Made by a program: the position numbers and the translations under genes. Source: Heterodera schachtii (lineage: Eukaryota > Nematoda > Chromadorea > Rhabditida > Heteroderidae). From it: 64,000 nt of DNA. The stretch spans positions 1,339,478 through 1,403,477 of the forward strand of contig SIJG01000020.1 of assembly GCA_023374025.1 (NCBI GenBank), written 5' to 3'. Positions within the stretch are counted from its first letter, which is position 1. Every line of letters begins with the position of its first letter. The notes beneath the pieces were generated by a model that saw nothing but the letters and a program-made list of their open reading frames with translations, was not told where the DNA came from and did not search any database. Of the stretch, positions 23,383-33,146 are shown in pieces.

Positions 23383-24576
23383 TCATTTTTTGTGTGCTGT
23401 GGGCCCTCTTTTAATTTTATCCTCATCCCAATAAAGAGCAATTTGGGCCCGGCATTTTCCCTTTGCATCCTTTCGGCACTTTTCCCGCCTGCAATTGTAC
23501 AGCCGCTCTCCCGAATTGGGCAATGATGGATGTGGCCGTCTTGACAATCGTTTGTCGTACAAATATGTGTGCCCTTGGAATTCGATGATGTTGTTGTTGT
23601 TGTTGGGTAAAAAACGAATTTCATCCAAAGCAGCAACAGCAGAAGCATCAGCGCCTGGTGCGAATTGTCCAACAGTAGCAGCAGAAGAAGAAGAAGAAGA
23701 AGCACCGCCTGGTGCGATTTGTTCAATATTAACAGAAGGGATGAGAGAAGGGGAGAGACTGATGTCTGCGTCGGAAACGGCGCTTTCGTCAATATTGAGT
23801 CGGCCGAATTCACTGCTACTTTCGTTTAAAATAGCAGTTGTTTCTGAAAGTTTGTTTGAAGATTTTGGTTCATAATTGTACATGATGTTGGCTTCTCATC
23901 TGAAAGGATAAATGAATGAAAACGGAAATTTTTAGAATTTTAAAATTGTTGCCGAAATTTAAAATTTTTACTTGTTTGATATAAAAACATATTCAATGTC
24001 ACATTACCTTTTGAAAGAACAGAAGCAGCGGATGGGTTTGAGTGTGGCACAGACGGTTCAACAGCAGCAGCAGCAATGTTTGAGTGTGGCCCCGACGGTT
24101 CAACAACAGCAGCAGCAGCTGATTCGCTGACCAATTCTTCGTCATTGTGCTTGGGTTGTTGCTGGTGCTGCTCCATCTCCTATTATTTTCCATGTACACT
24201 GAAATGTACTGCTCCAAGTCGTCATCTATTCCTATTTCGCATTCAATTAAACCTTTTTAATTTCCTCTTCGTCTTCCCAACTATTTTGCGAATAAGGATA
24301 GCCGACCCATTTTATAAATAATTCTCTTTTTTTGCCAATTTTTCTAGATGTTTCAATGCTCTCGATTTGGTAAAAAGTGTCTTGCTGAATTTTAAAAATT
24401 TGTGTTTGAATCCTTTTTAAATAAACTTCAGGGAATAATAAAATATTGCGCTTTTCAATCCGACTAAGAACACATTTGGCTATAACAAGTGGAAATTTTT
24501 CCGCTTGTATTAATGGGCGTTCAATGCTTTCGGTAATCGGCAGCCAATGCGCAAAATTTTCATAATGATTTATTAA
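23383..24576 (-). CDS. Chromodomain / FLYWCH-like zinc-finger protein (partial 5' end)
   Basis: Three exons join in phase on the minus strand. Exon 24576-24253 encodes a chromodomain: FYQIESIETSRK, then ELFIKWVGYPYSQNSWED, with the aromatic cage and KW-x-GYP-x4-NSW core. Its donor is weak (GTTTAA; intron 24252-24180). Exon 24179-24008 encodes a Q/A/P-rich linker with two near-identical repeats (EPSGPHSN, EPSVPHSN) and donor GTAATG. Exon 23843-23383, after acceptor ACTTTCAG, carries S, A and N runs, then a FLYWCH-like finger (EFQGHTYLYD ... LYNCRREKC ... KCRAQI) and a TGA stop. Chromodomains bind methylated histone tails; FLYWCH fingers bind DNA or protein and are common in MULE-related proteins. 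The first exon start is uncertain (open from 24576). It may be a host regulator or a domesticated transposon protein. Confidence 0.65.
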
Positions 24577-24716
24577 CTTTTATTAGACTTATACTTAAAA
24601 ATTCCTAATTAATATAATAAAATGTCAATCGACCCAAACTGTATACGAATATTTGAAGATAGATAAACCGTATAGATACTAATAAGCCAGTCTAATTTCT
24701 TAAAATCTAAAATTAC

Positions 24717-24891
24717 CAAAGTCAGTATGTTGGCCCTTTGAGCTTCCCATGCCAAACGGAAAGCAAGCAGATAAAGAATGCATCTGCTCATCAGCATCCA
24801 GTTCCTGCACTTCGGGCATCACTTTGCTGTTAACGCTTTTCAGCGTTAGTTCTCGCATTTTGATCTCAACGTCCTGGACATAAATTCGGGT
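24717..24891 (-). CDS. Probable upstream exon, function unknown
   Basis: A classic acceptor (TTTCATTCAG) precedes base 24891 and a donor (GTAATT) follows base 24717. In between one frame is open for 58 codons and includes YVQDVEIKMRELTLKSVNSK and SLSACFPFGMGSSKGQHTDF. It sits 140 bp upstream of the chromodomain exon on the same strand and probably belongs to the same gene, but it ends in phase 1 while the chromodomain exon as drawn starts in phase 0. An extra small exon, a different chromodomain acceptor, or separate genes are all possible. No domain is recognised. Confidence 0.5.
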
Positions 24892-25079
24892 CTGAATGAA
24901 ATTGACAAATTTGAGTTAACGAATAATCGTAATTACACCTATTATGATAAATTAATGAATATGTTTTCGTAAATATTGAATGTGGCGATTCTCGAGTTGT
25001 GTAAAATTTATTAAATAAAATTTTAAAATGAAAAAAGGAATTTATTAAATTAAATTCAAGAAATTGTTTTAATTTTCTC

Positions 25080-25300
25080 CTCGCACTCTCCCTTCCGTAT
25101 ATACAATTAATACTTTTATTTTTCTCATTTATTTTTCATTAATTTATATTCAATTTCATTTTTCTCTTTCTCATTATTTTTTTCCTTTACTCTTTGTACT
25201 CACCTCAGCGTATGTGCTATTTCTCTTCACTTAACAGTTACTCCTTTCTCTGCTAAATTGTCCTCGGCGTATGCACTATTTCTTCAAATATCCATGTTCT
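25080..25300. repeat. Pyrimidine-rich block with a repeated GCGTATG phrase
   Basis: A C/T-rich tract in which CCTCAGCGTATGTGCTATTT (25202) recurs as CCTCGGCGTATGCACTATTT (25262), 60 bp apart. This may be an upstream regulatory tract of the minus-strand gene or a two-copy tandem repeat. No start codon or exon could be tied to it. Confidence 0.4.
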
Positions 25301-25404
25301 TTCTCAGCACCATACCTCCTTTTTTTCAATTGACAAGCATTTTGTTCCAAAGACACAAAACATTCAACACCATCCGTATGATTAGCAAAATATTAGAAAA
25401 TGGG

Positions 25405-25735
25405 CCAAGCTTCATTTAAAAATTAGCGCCAAAAATAAAGAAAGGTCAATGCTTCATTATAGTGCCGCCAAAGGAAAGATGTCATTTGTCAAAAATTCTT
25501 CACACAATTATGAGAAATTCTTGACCGGTCAAAGAAATAACAGCCGTAAATTAAGAGAAAAAGGTGACAGTTGTCAAAATGTCGTCGCACAATTACGAAT
25601 AATTCTATGGTCAATCAACAAAGTGACGCCAAACATGAGAAAAAGACGCCACTTGTCAAGAAATTTGGCGCCAGAATGTGAATATGAGTCAAATTCTTAC
25701 AAAATAGCTTTAATATCTGATGCTAGACCGAAATA
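25405..25735. repeat. Degenerate tandem repeat (about 65-85 bp units)
   Basis: Units share GCGCCAAA or GCCGCCAAA, then GAAAAAG, then (C/A)TTGTCAA, then CACAATTA(C/T)GA, then GGTCAA. At least three diverged copies can be followed from 25420 to 25710. A 95-codon plus-strand open frame (25449-25736) covers the array; its residues follow the repeat, so I read it as a by-product rather than a gene, though a repetitive peptide cannot be excluded. Confidence 0.5.
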
Positions 25736-25796
25736 ATAAAGTAAGAAGTTAATGCAAAAAATTCCTTTGTCATTCGCCATTTTACTCAGATCGATA

Positions 25797-26230
25797 ATAG
25801 GGCTAATGTGGAAACCCCTACGACAAGTGCGGGCAAAGTCGGCGAGATCAAACCAAAAACCCCTCCCAAACCCTATGGTTTGTGAGGGAAGGCCCACGAT
25901 AAGTGAGGTTATACATTTAAATTTTCTTCAGGCCGCACATTTTTTCAACCACCACAGGTGTCAACACACCTGTCAATCAAAAAATGATTGACAGGTGGGT
26001 TCGAGAACCCCGGATTCGGTACCATCAAAGAAAAACTCTCTAACCCTGGGGACTGACAGCACCATCAAACATAAACCCATACCCTTGGGTTAGTGCGGGA
26101 AACCCCCCCCCCCCCCCCCCTAAACCCCTTGGGATAGTGCGCGAAACCCCCCTAATCCCTAGGGCTTCAAAACAAATCCCCCCTAAACCCACGGGACAGT
26201 GCGCGAAAATTTCGCGCAGATACGACAATT
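25797..26230. repeat. Degenerate satellite of AAACCC-n-AGTGCG units with a C run
   Basis: Units such as ACCCTTGGGTTAGTGCGGGA, CCCCTTGGGATAGTGCGCGA and ACCCACGGGACAGTGCGCGA recur between 26085 and 26210. More diverged relatives occur from 25810 (AACCCCTACGACAAGTGCGG) to 25905. An 18-base C homopolymer lies at 26103-26120. The region also has a short palindrome (25963-26000, around TGTCAATCAAAAAATGATTG). G+C is far above the background. Satellite-like DNA; no gene supported. Confidence 0.6.
26103..26120. repeat. Run of 18 C residues
   Basis: Uninterrupted C homopolymer within the satellite-like block, followed by TAAACCCC. Length is likely unstable and may be misread by sequencing. Confidence 0.95.
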
Positions 26231-26299
26231 CGGGAGGGTTAACTACTGATTGCCAGACAGAAAATTCGATCAAAAATTTTTTCTTACATAAATAAATGA

Positions 26300-28381
26300 T
26301 AAAAATAATTATTCTTTTGGTATCTTAATAAATCCAGCTCCTACCATTTCAAAACCATCAAAAACAGAGGTCTGAAAGGACTCTTATTTCGATTGGTTTG
26401 TTGATTGGTCTAATTACCGCAAACTTAACAACCATAATTATTAGTCAGCCGTGGCCGGATAGCTATAAAAACTACCAGCAATGATGAAAGAAAGCGTGCA
26501 ATATTAAAAATATTAAGTAGGTTATAATAGTACTTGGTATGAATATATATTTAACGTAATATCACGAATTTACAAAATTCATGATTTGGGAGCGATTTGC
26601 TTTAATGGTATCGAAAAACCCGTGAAAAATGACACAAAAAGTAATTAATTTAATTGTATTTATAAATTTAATTACATTCTTTTTTTAATTATTTAATTAT
26701 TATTAATATTTCTTCTTACCCACGGTGCTATGACGTTACTAAAAACAATAAAAATGTAAACTATCATAACTAGACAGGGGATTTTTATATGCAAAATTAT
26801 GAAATTATATAATAAAATATGTGCTAAAAACTCGCCGATAAATGCCTTAATATACGATAAAATATGTGTTAAATACCGAAAAAATAAGTGTATTTTTGCA
26901 TAAAAATTCCAAAAAATCTCATTTAGATGTCAACGGAACCAGAGGCGTTTACGATGGACAGACAAATAGGGCTTATTTTTGTAAAAAATAATTTGATAAT
27001 ATAATAGCATAAACTCGACAACCTTTATAATAAAAGAGAGAAAGACGGAAAACATAAAATATTATAATGCTAAAATTGTTAAAAATAATATTTGTAATTT
27101 AAACAGTCATCTAATGTAAAAAAACTACAAAATTGCAATTAAACAATGAAAATTAAAATCAAAGCAAGATTATTAAATAATTATTTAAACGTCAGTTAGC
27201 AATAGGATCTTTATAAAAATATAATTATGAACCTTTGCCATCAAATTAAATAATAACAATTAAACAAAAAGAGAAAGAGAATATAATTCTTTTTAGGTGT
27301 GGATTGAATACCTTCAATCGCTCTGTGTTTTTCACGATTGATGGAATGAATTAATCAAATTGTACATTGATTGATTTAAAAAATTTATTTAAATTTTTAA
27401 ATACAATGCAAAAAATATATAAAAATAACTCAATATTGTTACACATACTCTTTAACAAAAATTAGTATTAGAAAGCAAATTTTCTGCACATGAGGAAATA
27501 AAAAGATTAGGAAAAAAGTTTAAGTTTCCATGAACTGAACAAAAAATGATTTAAATTAAAAGACAAAACAACAAAAAATCTTATTTCAATTATCATAATA
27601 GAATAAATTAACCGAAATTTATTTAATGAATTTAATATATAACGTATGTATAAATAACTTAAGATAAAAATTATTTTGTAAATTGATGTAAATCCAAAAA
27701 TATGAATATGTTCTAAATGTGGACTGAAAATAAAAAATTTTAATTTTCAAAATGTAAAAATCCATTACTATGAACAATAACAACAAATTCCGATTAAACC
27801 GTATGAATGATATGCTTGTCGGCATGATAATAAAAATTTTGCGAAGTTATCCAATTTAAGAAAATAATAATTTCTCATCAATTAGCTGTGTTATATTCAG
27901 AAACGGCTGTTTGCTATTTTGATGAATTTTTTTTTAGTATATCATTCTAGTTTGAGTGGACTTTTTTTCCAAAGGTCTGCTGTTCGGCAATTATTCAAAA
28001 AATTATGCAAATCCATTTAAAATAATAATTTTTAAAATTTTGTTTTTAGAAAGCAGAATTATCATCCTTAATCACTTCTATCTTTGATTTTTAGCATGGT
28101 ACTTTTTTATATATGTATAGAAATTAAATAATATAATTAATTTAAAAATTTTAATCATTTATACATTCATTTTTCAGGTGTATTTTTTCGTATTTTTTTT
28201 AAATAATTAATAATTTTTTAAATATTGAATACGTTTTCTGAAGATTCTTAACTTTTATAAATCGTTATTTAAAATTCCTCACTTAATAGTAATTGCTACT
28301 AATTTATTAAAAGTTTAAATGGAAAATGAATTTTTATTATAAAAATAAATCTTAACCAGGGTGACGCAAGAAAATAAATAG
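26300..28381. other. AT-rich stretch, no supported gene
   Basis: A/T-dominated DNA with no recognisable coding island beyond very short ones. Two minus- or plus-strand frames of about 70 codons have purely AT-driven composition and are not believed. Near 27.9 kb the plus strand switches from A-rich to T-rich. Confidence 0.45.
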
Positions 28382-28474
28382 GTATATTTAATCGATATTT
28401 TTCTTGCTTTGCTCTTGCTTTCGACGATCATACGTTTTGCATGTACGTTCTGTTTAGGGTACTTTTATTTAGAG
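28382..28474 (+). CDS. Candidate exon encoding a membrane segment
   Basis: The frame is open for 31 codons between a possible acceptor (AAATAG) and a very good donor (GAG then GTAAGAAG). The translation is VYLIDIFLALLLLSTIIRFA and continues CTFCLGYFYLE: a hydrophobic stretch long enough to cross a membrane, then a basic residue and further aromatics. It ends in phase 0. It may be one exon of the same plus-strand gene as those at 30053 and 31569. No family is assigned; a multi-pass channel or receptor would fit. Confidence 0.4.
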
Positions 28475-28959
28475 GTAAGAAGAAGTTTTTATTTTTTATT
28501 GTTAAGTGATCAAAATTTTATTTTTGCATTTTATTTTTGGGCGCTGGACAAGCAGGTGAATTTCAGAATAAAATTTTTGTTAAACTTATTTCGCCATATC
28601 ATGTATTTATTTATATTGGAAAATTTTAATATTGTTTTTATAATAGTATTATAAATCTTCTGCTTGTAGTTTATTTAAAATAATTTTTAAGAGATTCAGC
28701 TTTTGGTTCGCGCTGAAATTAATAAATATAATTAAAATTGCCCAATGAATTGTCCAATAATGTCCATTAGTCCGACTTTCTTTGCGCCCATTCATTAAAT
28801 AGCTCATTATTAATAAGTTGTAAAAAACAAAATTTGGTTTTTCATTTTAGGTTACTTTTTATTAAATCTCGTGATAACTATATATTTATATCATTCACAA
28901 ACCGAATGAAGATTAATTTTTTATCGTTTATTTTGATCCTTTTTCGTTTTCGTTCGTAG

Positions 28960-28978
28960 GTTCATCAATGAAACTGAG
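28960..28978 (+). CDS. Candidate 19-nt micro-exon
   Basis: Bordered by acceptor CGTTCGTAG and donor GTATGA. In phase 2 it would encode FINETE; in phase 1 it would encode SSMKL. The borders are good for so short an exon, but the frame of its neighbours is unknown. Confidence 0.25.
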
Positions 28979-30052
28979 GTATGACAGCAAATAACATTTA
29001 ACTGGTTGAAATTTAATATAGCAAATGGAATACTATGAAACATTTTTCTTTTTATACATGCATTCATGTTCTCGTAAACAAAGCCAAAATTTGCAATCTT
29101 TTCTTCATATTCAATTTATTTGGATAATGATCGCCATCTTTTATCATTTTATTTAAAATTTAAAAAATAGTTTTTCGATATAAATTTTTGAATTTTAATT
29201 AGGTTTATTAATTTTTCATTCATTTATTGGTAATTTAATTGATTTAAGTGTTTCATTTTCTGGTCAGGTAGAACCAATTTATCTTATTTTTTAATTTCTT
29301 AAACAAATATTCTATGTCGCTTTTTAGTCTAAAGCGTAAAAATTTAATAATTCAATAATAAAATTGCTTAAACACTTTTATAACAGTTTTGTACTCGGGA
29401 GAATATAGTTAAATGAAAAAATTATTTATAAACAACATTATTAATTAAAACTTAAATTTAATCGAATATACAATAAAATATAAATAAATAAATTTAAACA
29501 TAACATTTAAAATAAAATAACATTTTGATAGACACATTATAAAAATTACTTGAGCAAGAATCTGATCATTTCGAATACACTTTTTATTTTATAATCTTTT
29601 TACTTTTAGTTATGCCTGAGATTGTTATTTGTAAAATTATTATTATTTTCTTATACATTTATTTGATTCCATATATTTATCTACTTTAAACCTGCATATA
29701 TTTTTTTGACATTCTGAAATATAAAAACATATTCATTAGAAAACATTTTTTAAATAAAAATAAAAAGCTATAGATTTATATAAAGTTATTCATTCAAATG
29801 AACTTCATTCAGCTTAACCATACAACTTATAATAAAATCAATAATATTAATTAAATAAATGTTTCAAATTTATTATTATTAATTTAAGCTGCTGCATTAT
29901 CATTCATTAAGAATAAATATTTATTTATGTTTTTTTAGCAGTTTAATGTCTTATTGTTGAAATTTAGGATGTTCAATAGTGGTTAAAATTTTGAGCACCT
30001 AAACTAACTTTTTTTAAAGTACTCATTTTGTTTCCAATAATTATTTTTTTAG

Positions 30053-30101
30053 CATCAATTTAAGGCAAGATGACGGGTGCAAGAAAGCACTGTGCCAAAT
30101 G
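30053..30101 (+). CDS. Candidate 49-nt exon
   Basis: The acceptor is a long T run followed by AG at 30051-30052 and the donor is GTTAAT at 30102. After one phase-completing base it encodes INLRQDDGCKKALCQM and leaves phase 0, which matches the phase-0 start of the candidate exon at 31569. Two cysteines; no domain recognised. Confidence 0.4.
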
Positions 30102-31568
30102 GTTAATATACGTAAACTTTTATTTTATTAAGATTTTTAATGCTTTTTTTATCAATTTTTTGTTTTTTTATTTATTATATATTTATATGTCTGTATATTT
30201 TAAATGATGGTTTCGTCTTTAAATAAACAGCTAAGCTTATATGCAATTAAAAAAAATTAATCTATCATATGTGCTCATTTTTAAACCAACTTTTTTACAT
30301 TTCCATTTCGAATTTAGTTGGGAATATTATTATAAAGTGTAAAGTTAAATATGCATGATATAACTGCAAAATATTCAGTACAAGAATAGTCAACAAAACT
30401 CATTTGGAGATTTTAAAACAAATATAATGAATAAAGAATATATCAAACTTGAACCTTCATAATTTCAATTATTTTGGTAAATCAACGTCATAATTTGAAA
30501 AAATGTTCATTAAAATTTTTGTTTAAATGTTTAAATTTCAGCTTTTGTTGCTCAAAAAAGACAATGCTATAAAAACCCATCATAAGGAAAAGTTTACAAA
30601 AACTCTATTATAAATAACAATTAAAATTAAAATGAAGTAATTGAACTTTAGGATTTATTTTTAAAAGTAAGATAATAAAGGTATAATAAATTTTTTTATT
30701 TATATGATTGAAAAGTTAATTTAATTAATAATATTTTTACAATAATTTCAAGAATACAAGGATGCAAAAATGAATTCTTTTTTTTCATATATTATGTATT
30801 AGTATTAATATTATTAACTTTATTTTTTAAGTATATAATTCTAGAATATTTCTAAATTATTATTTAAAATTTTTTTTTTCACTAATGTATTTAAATAATT
30901 TAATAGATTAAAAAGATCCATGTTTAACATAAAAATAAATGAATAATTATTTCTTTAACTTTTTCTTATTTTTCAAATAGTGGAGTGGGCTTTTGTTTCT
31001 CATAGTCTAAATATTTAATTATTATAATATTTGTCAAATAAAATGAAGTAAAATTCCTAAATTATTAATTTGAATTATTATAAATCATACTTTAAATTTT
31101 TATAATATTATCTTTTTCTTCTTTTAACATATCTTCAAAAAATGGAAATTATAAAACGATATAAATTCCTTAAATAAATCTCAAAAAATATGTTGTTATA
31201 TATTTTCTTTAGATTTTAAATTGAAATTCTGGGTTTATAGATTTTTCAAATTATTTTTTTTTCTTAAGAATATGTCTCAAAAGTAAGAGTTCATATTTAT
31301 CTTTGAAAATTTCACATCTTCTATAGTGAAACGGAGATAGTATTAATATTTTTAGATATTAATATAAATATTTTTTACCTTTATACAAAAAAAATTTCAG
31401 CCTCTAAATATTCTCTAAATTTTTTGCTTTCTTTTTTGCTTATATAAAAAAATTAACACTTTAATTATGCGTTTTTCACGAAAATTTGCATATTGAAAGA
31501 ATTACTAATTTTCATTTTTGTTTTTAATCATTTTCTTTTTTGTTAATTAATGTTAAATTTTTGTTTAG

Positions 31569-31673
31569 AATAACATTATTAAAAAGTTTGTGCGTAATCG
31601 TATAAAAATTTATAAACTTAATGAAAATCCACCCTTGTCGTTGATCTCGGTATTGGCCATGGGATTCTTGCTT
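31569..31673 (+). CDS. Candidate 105-nt exon with a membrane segment
   Basis: Acceptor TTTTTGTTTAG precedes the exon and donor GTAATT follows it. The 35-codon frame reads NNIIKKFVRNRIKIYKLNEN and then PPLSLISVLAMGFLL: a basic cytoplasmic-like stretch followed by a hydrophobic helix. The arrangement is reminiscent of the segment before a transmembrane helix of two-pore potassium channels, but this is a weak resemblance. It is in phase with the candidate exon at 30053-30101. Likely part of a plus-strand membrane-protein gene with long T-rich introns. Confidence 0.5.
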
Positions 31674-32369
31674 GTAATTTTTTGTTTTATTTTAGTTTAG
31701 GAGACCTTTTTATTGTTTTTTTTGATAAAGATTTACATTATAAATTTATTTAACTTTAAAATATAAAAAATATTGCCATTAATTGCTTCATCGTTAAGAA
31801 GATAGATAGGTTATTTTTATACTAAAATTATTTTATAAGATCACGTCCACAATTACCGCATATTCTGCAACCATGTGGCACATTAAATAAAAATTAATCA
31901 TTCATGCACAATATTTGTTTTCTAATTTTTAAAACTAATTTTTTATATATAACTTGTATTATAGTCATTAAATTTATTATTACTTTTCTTTATATGTTTT
32001 GAATATTTTTATTACGTTCTAATTGTTTTAGAATTGAATTTATTTATGTGTGTCTCTATAATTATTAGTTGTTTTTTATAAAATTTAATTATTTGTTTAT
32101 AGCTATACACATTGGCAATATCAGCATAAGTACCCATTAAGTAAAAATTAGAAATAATGATTACAATTATTATTACAATATTGTGCTTCCTCTAAAATAG
32201 TTTAATTTTTTATTGATACTTAGATTAATAAACCTTTGGAGAGACCTTATTTAATATTTATTTTATAATTTTAATAAGACATAAGATATTCATTAAATAG
32301 TAAACAAATATTAATTTTTTTTTAATTAAAAGGATAGGCTGAGTTGGCTGATATCGGTAGCGGACGGTT
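31674..32369. other. T-rich stretch with two possible small exons
   Basis: GC-richer islands at 31840-31895 and 32101-32128 have acceptor-like AG borders on the plus strand. Neither gives a recognisable peptide or an unambiguous frame. Otherwise nothing recognised. Confidence 0.35.
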
Positions 32370-32723
32370 CGGTGCCCGCCGTTTCGGTGCCATCCAAGTT
32401 TTGGACATCAACTTTTTTCATTGTTGACCAAATCTAGTAATCTTGGTATCATTCGAAAGCTTTATATGTTTAGAAGCTTTTTCTAACCTATTAACCTAGC
32501 GATAAGACATTTTCAAAAAAGTTATAACATGAAATAAAAAAACCAAAATTTTGGAACTTTTTTTTATTAATTTTTTTACAAGCTGAATTTTTTTTTTTGG
32601 TTTTTTGTAAGGCTATTAGAGCGTCTGAAGGGCTTTCGAATGATACCAAGATTGTTAGCTTTGGTCAACAATGAGAAAATGTGTAGTCCAAAACTTGGGC
32701 TGGCACCGAAATGGTTGGCACCG
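32370..32723. mobile_element. MITE with CGGTGCC inverted termini
   Basis: The left arm CGGTGCCCGCCGTTTCGGTG and on to CCAAGTTTTGGAC is mirrored on the right (GTCCAAAACTTGG, then CACCGAAATGGTTGGCACCG). Further inside, both arms carry CATTGTTGACCAAA and the phrase TTGGTATCATTCGAAAGC (32443-32460, inverted at 32632-32649). No clean target duplication was found. Its right end lies a few bases from the next MITE. Confidence 0.8.
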
Positions 32724-32727
32724 TGTC

Positions 32728-32736
32728 ATACCAAAT
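32728..32736. other. Target-site duplication, left (ATACCAAAT)
   Basis: This 9-bp sequence directly precedes the left terminus of the 32737-33137 element and is repeated exactly at 33138-33146. Confidence 0.85.
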
Positions 32737-33137
32737 GGGTCGATAGCAGTTCGTACAATGGCGTTTCGTACAATTTGAAATGGGAATGGCCATAACTTTT
32801 TTGTTCGTAAGTTAATTTGTTCAAAATTGGTATCATTCGAAAGCTCTACGTGTTTAGAAGCTATCATTAAGCAGAAGTTAAGCGATTAATCATCTCACCA
32901 AAAAGTTATGATTTATAGTTTAGAAAAAAATAGGATTTTCTTGAATTTTTAACTCTTATAAATCATAACTTTTTGGTGAGATGATTAATCGCTTAGCTTC
33001 TGCTTAATAATAGCTTCTAAACACGTAGAGCTTTCGAATGATACCAATTTTGAAGAAATCAACCGACGAAAAAAAAAGTTATGGCCATTCCCATTTCAAA
33101 TTGTACGAAACGCCATTGTACGAACTGCCTTGACCCC
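32737..33137. mobile_element. MITE (401 bp) with 9-bp target duplication
   Basis: The arms are near-perfect inverted copies of roughly 170 bp: GCAGTTCGTACAATGGCGTT at 32745 onward and its reverse complement near 33106-33128. The outermost bases are GGGTC on the left and GACCCC on the right. Both arms contain GCCATAACTTTTTT, TTGGTATCATTCGAAAGC and AACTTTTTGGTGAGATGA. The 9-bp flanking duplication ATACCAAAT is of MULE length. There is no coding capacity, so mobilisation would be in trans; the shared phrase with the MULE at 58.2 kb makes that element family a candidate. Confidence 0.9.
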
Positions 33138-33146
33138 ATACCAAAT
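33138..33146. other. Target-site duplication, right (ATACCAAAT)
   Basis: Exact repeat of 32728-32736. Confidence 0.85.

Noticed and set aside
23495..23875. 126-codon plus-strand frame with E and A runs
   Set aside because: Antisense of the FLYWCH-like exon; the minus-strand reading has the domain, correct splice phase and a consistent upstream exon.
23999..24217. Leucine-run frame of 72 codons on the minus strand
   Set aside because: An alternative frame through CAG/GCT repeats of the Q/A-rich linker; it does not join the flanking exons in phase.
25449..25736. 95-codon plus-strand frame as a gene
   Set aside because: It tracks a degenerate tandem repeat; no splice or domain evidence.
32350..32730. 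Target duplication for the CGGTGCC-ended MITE
   Set aside because: Flanks compared even after removing the neighbouring MITE; no repeat of 3 bp or more at consistent positions.
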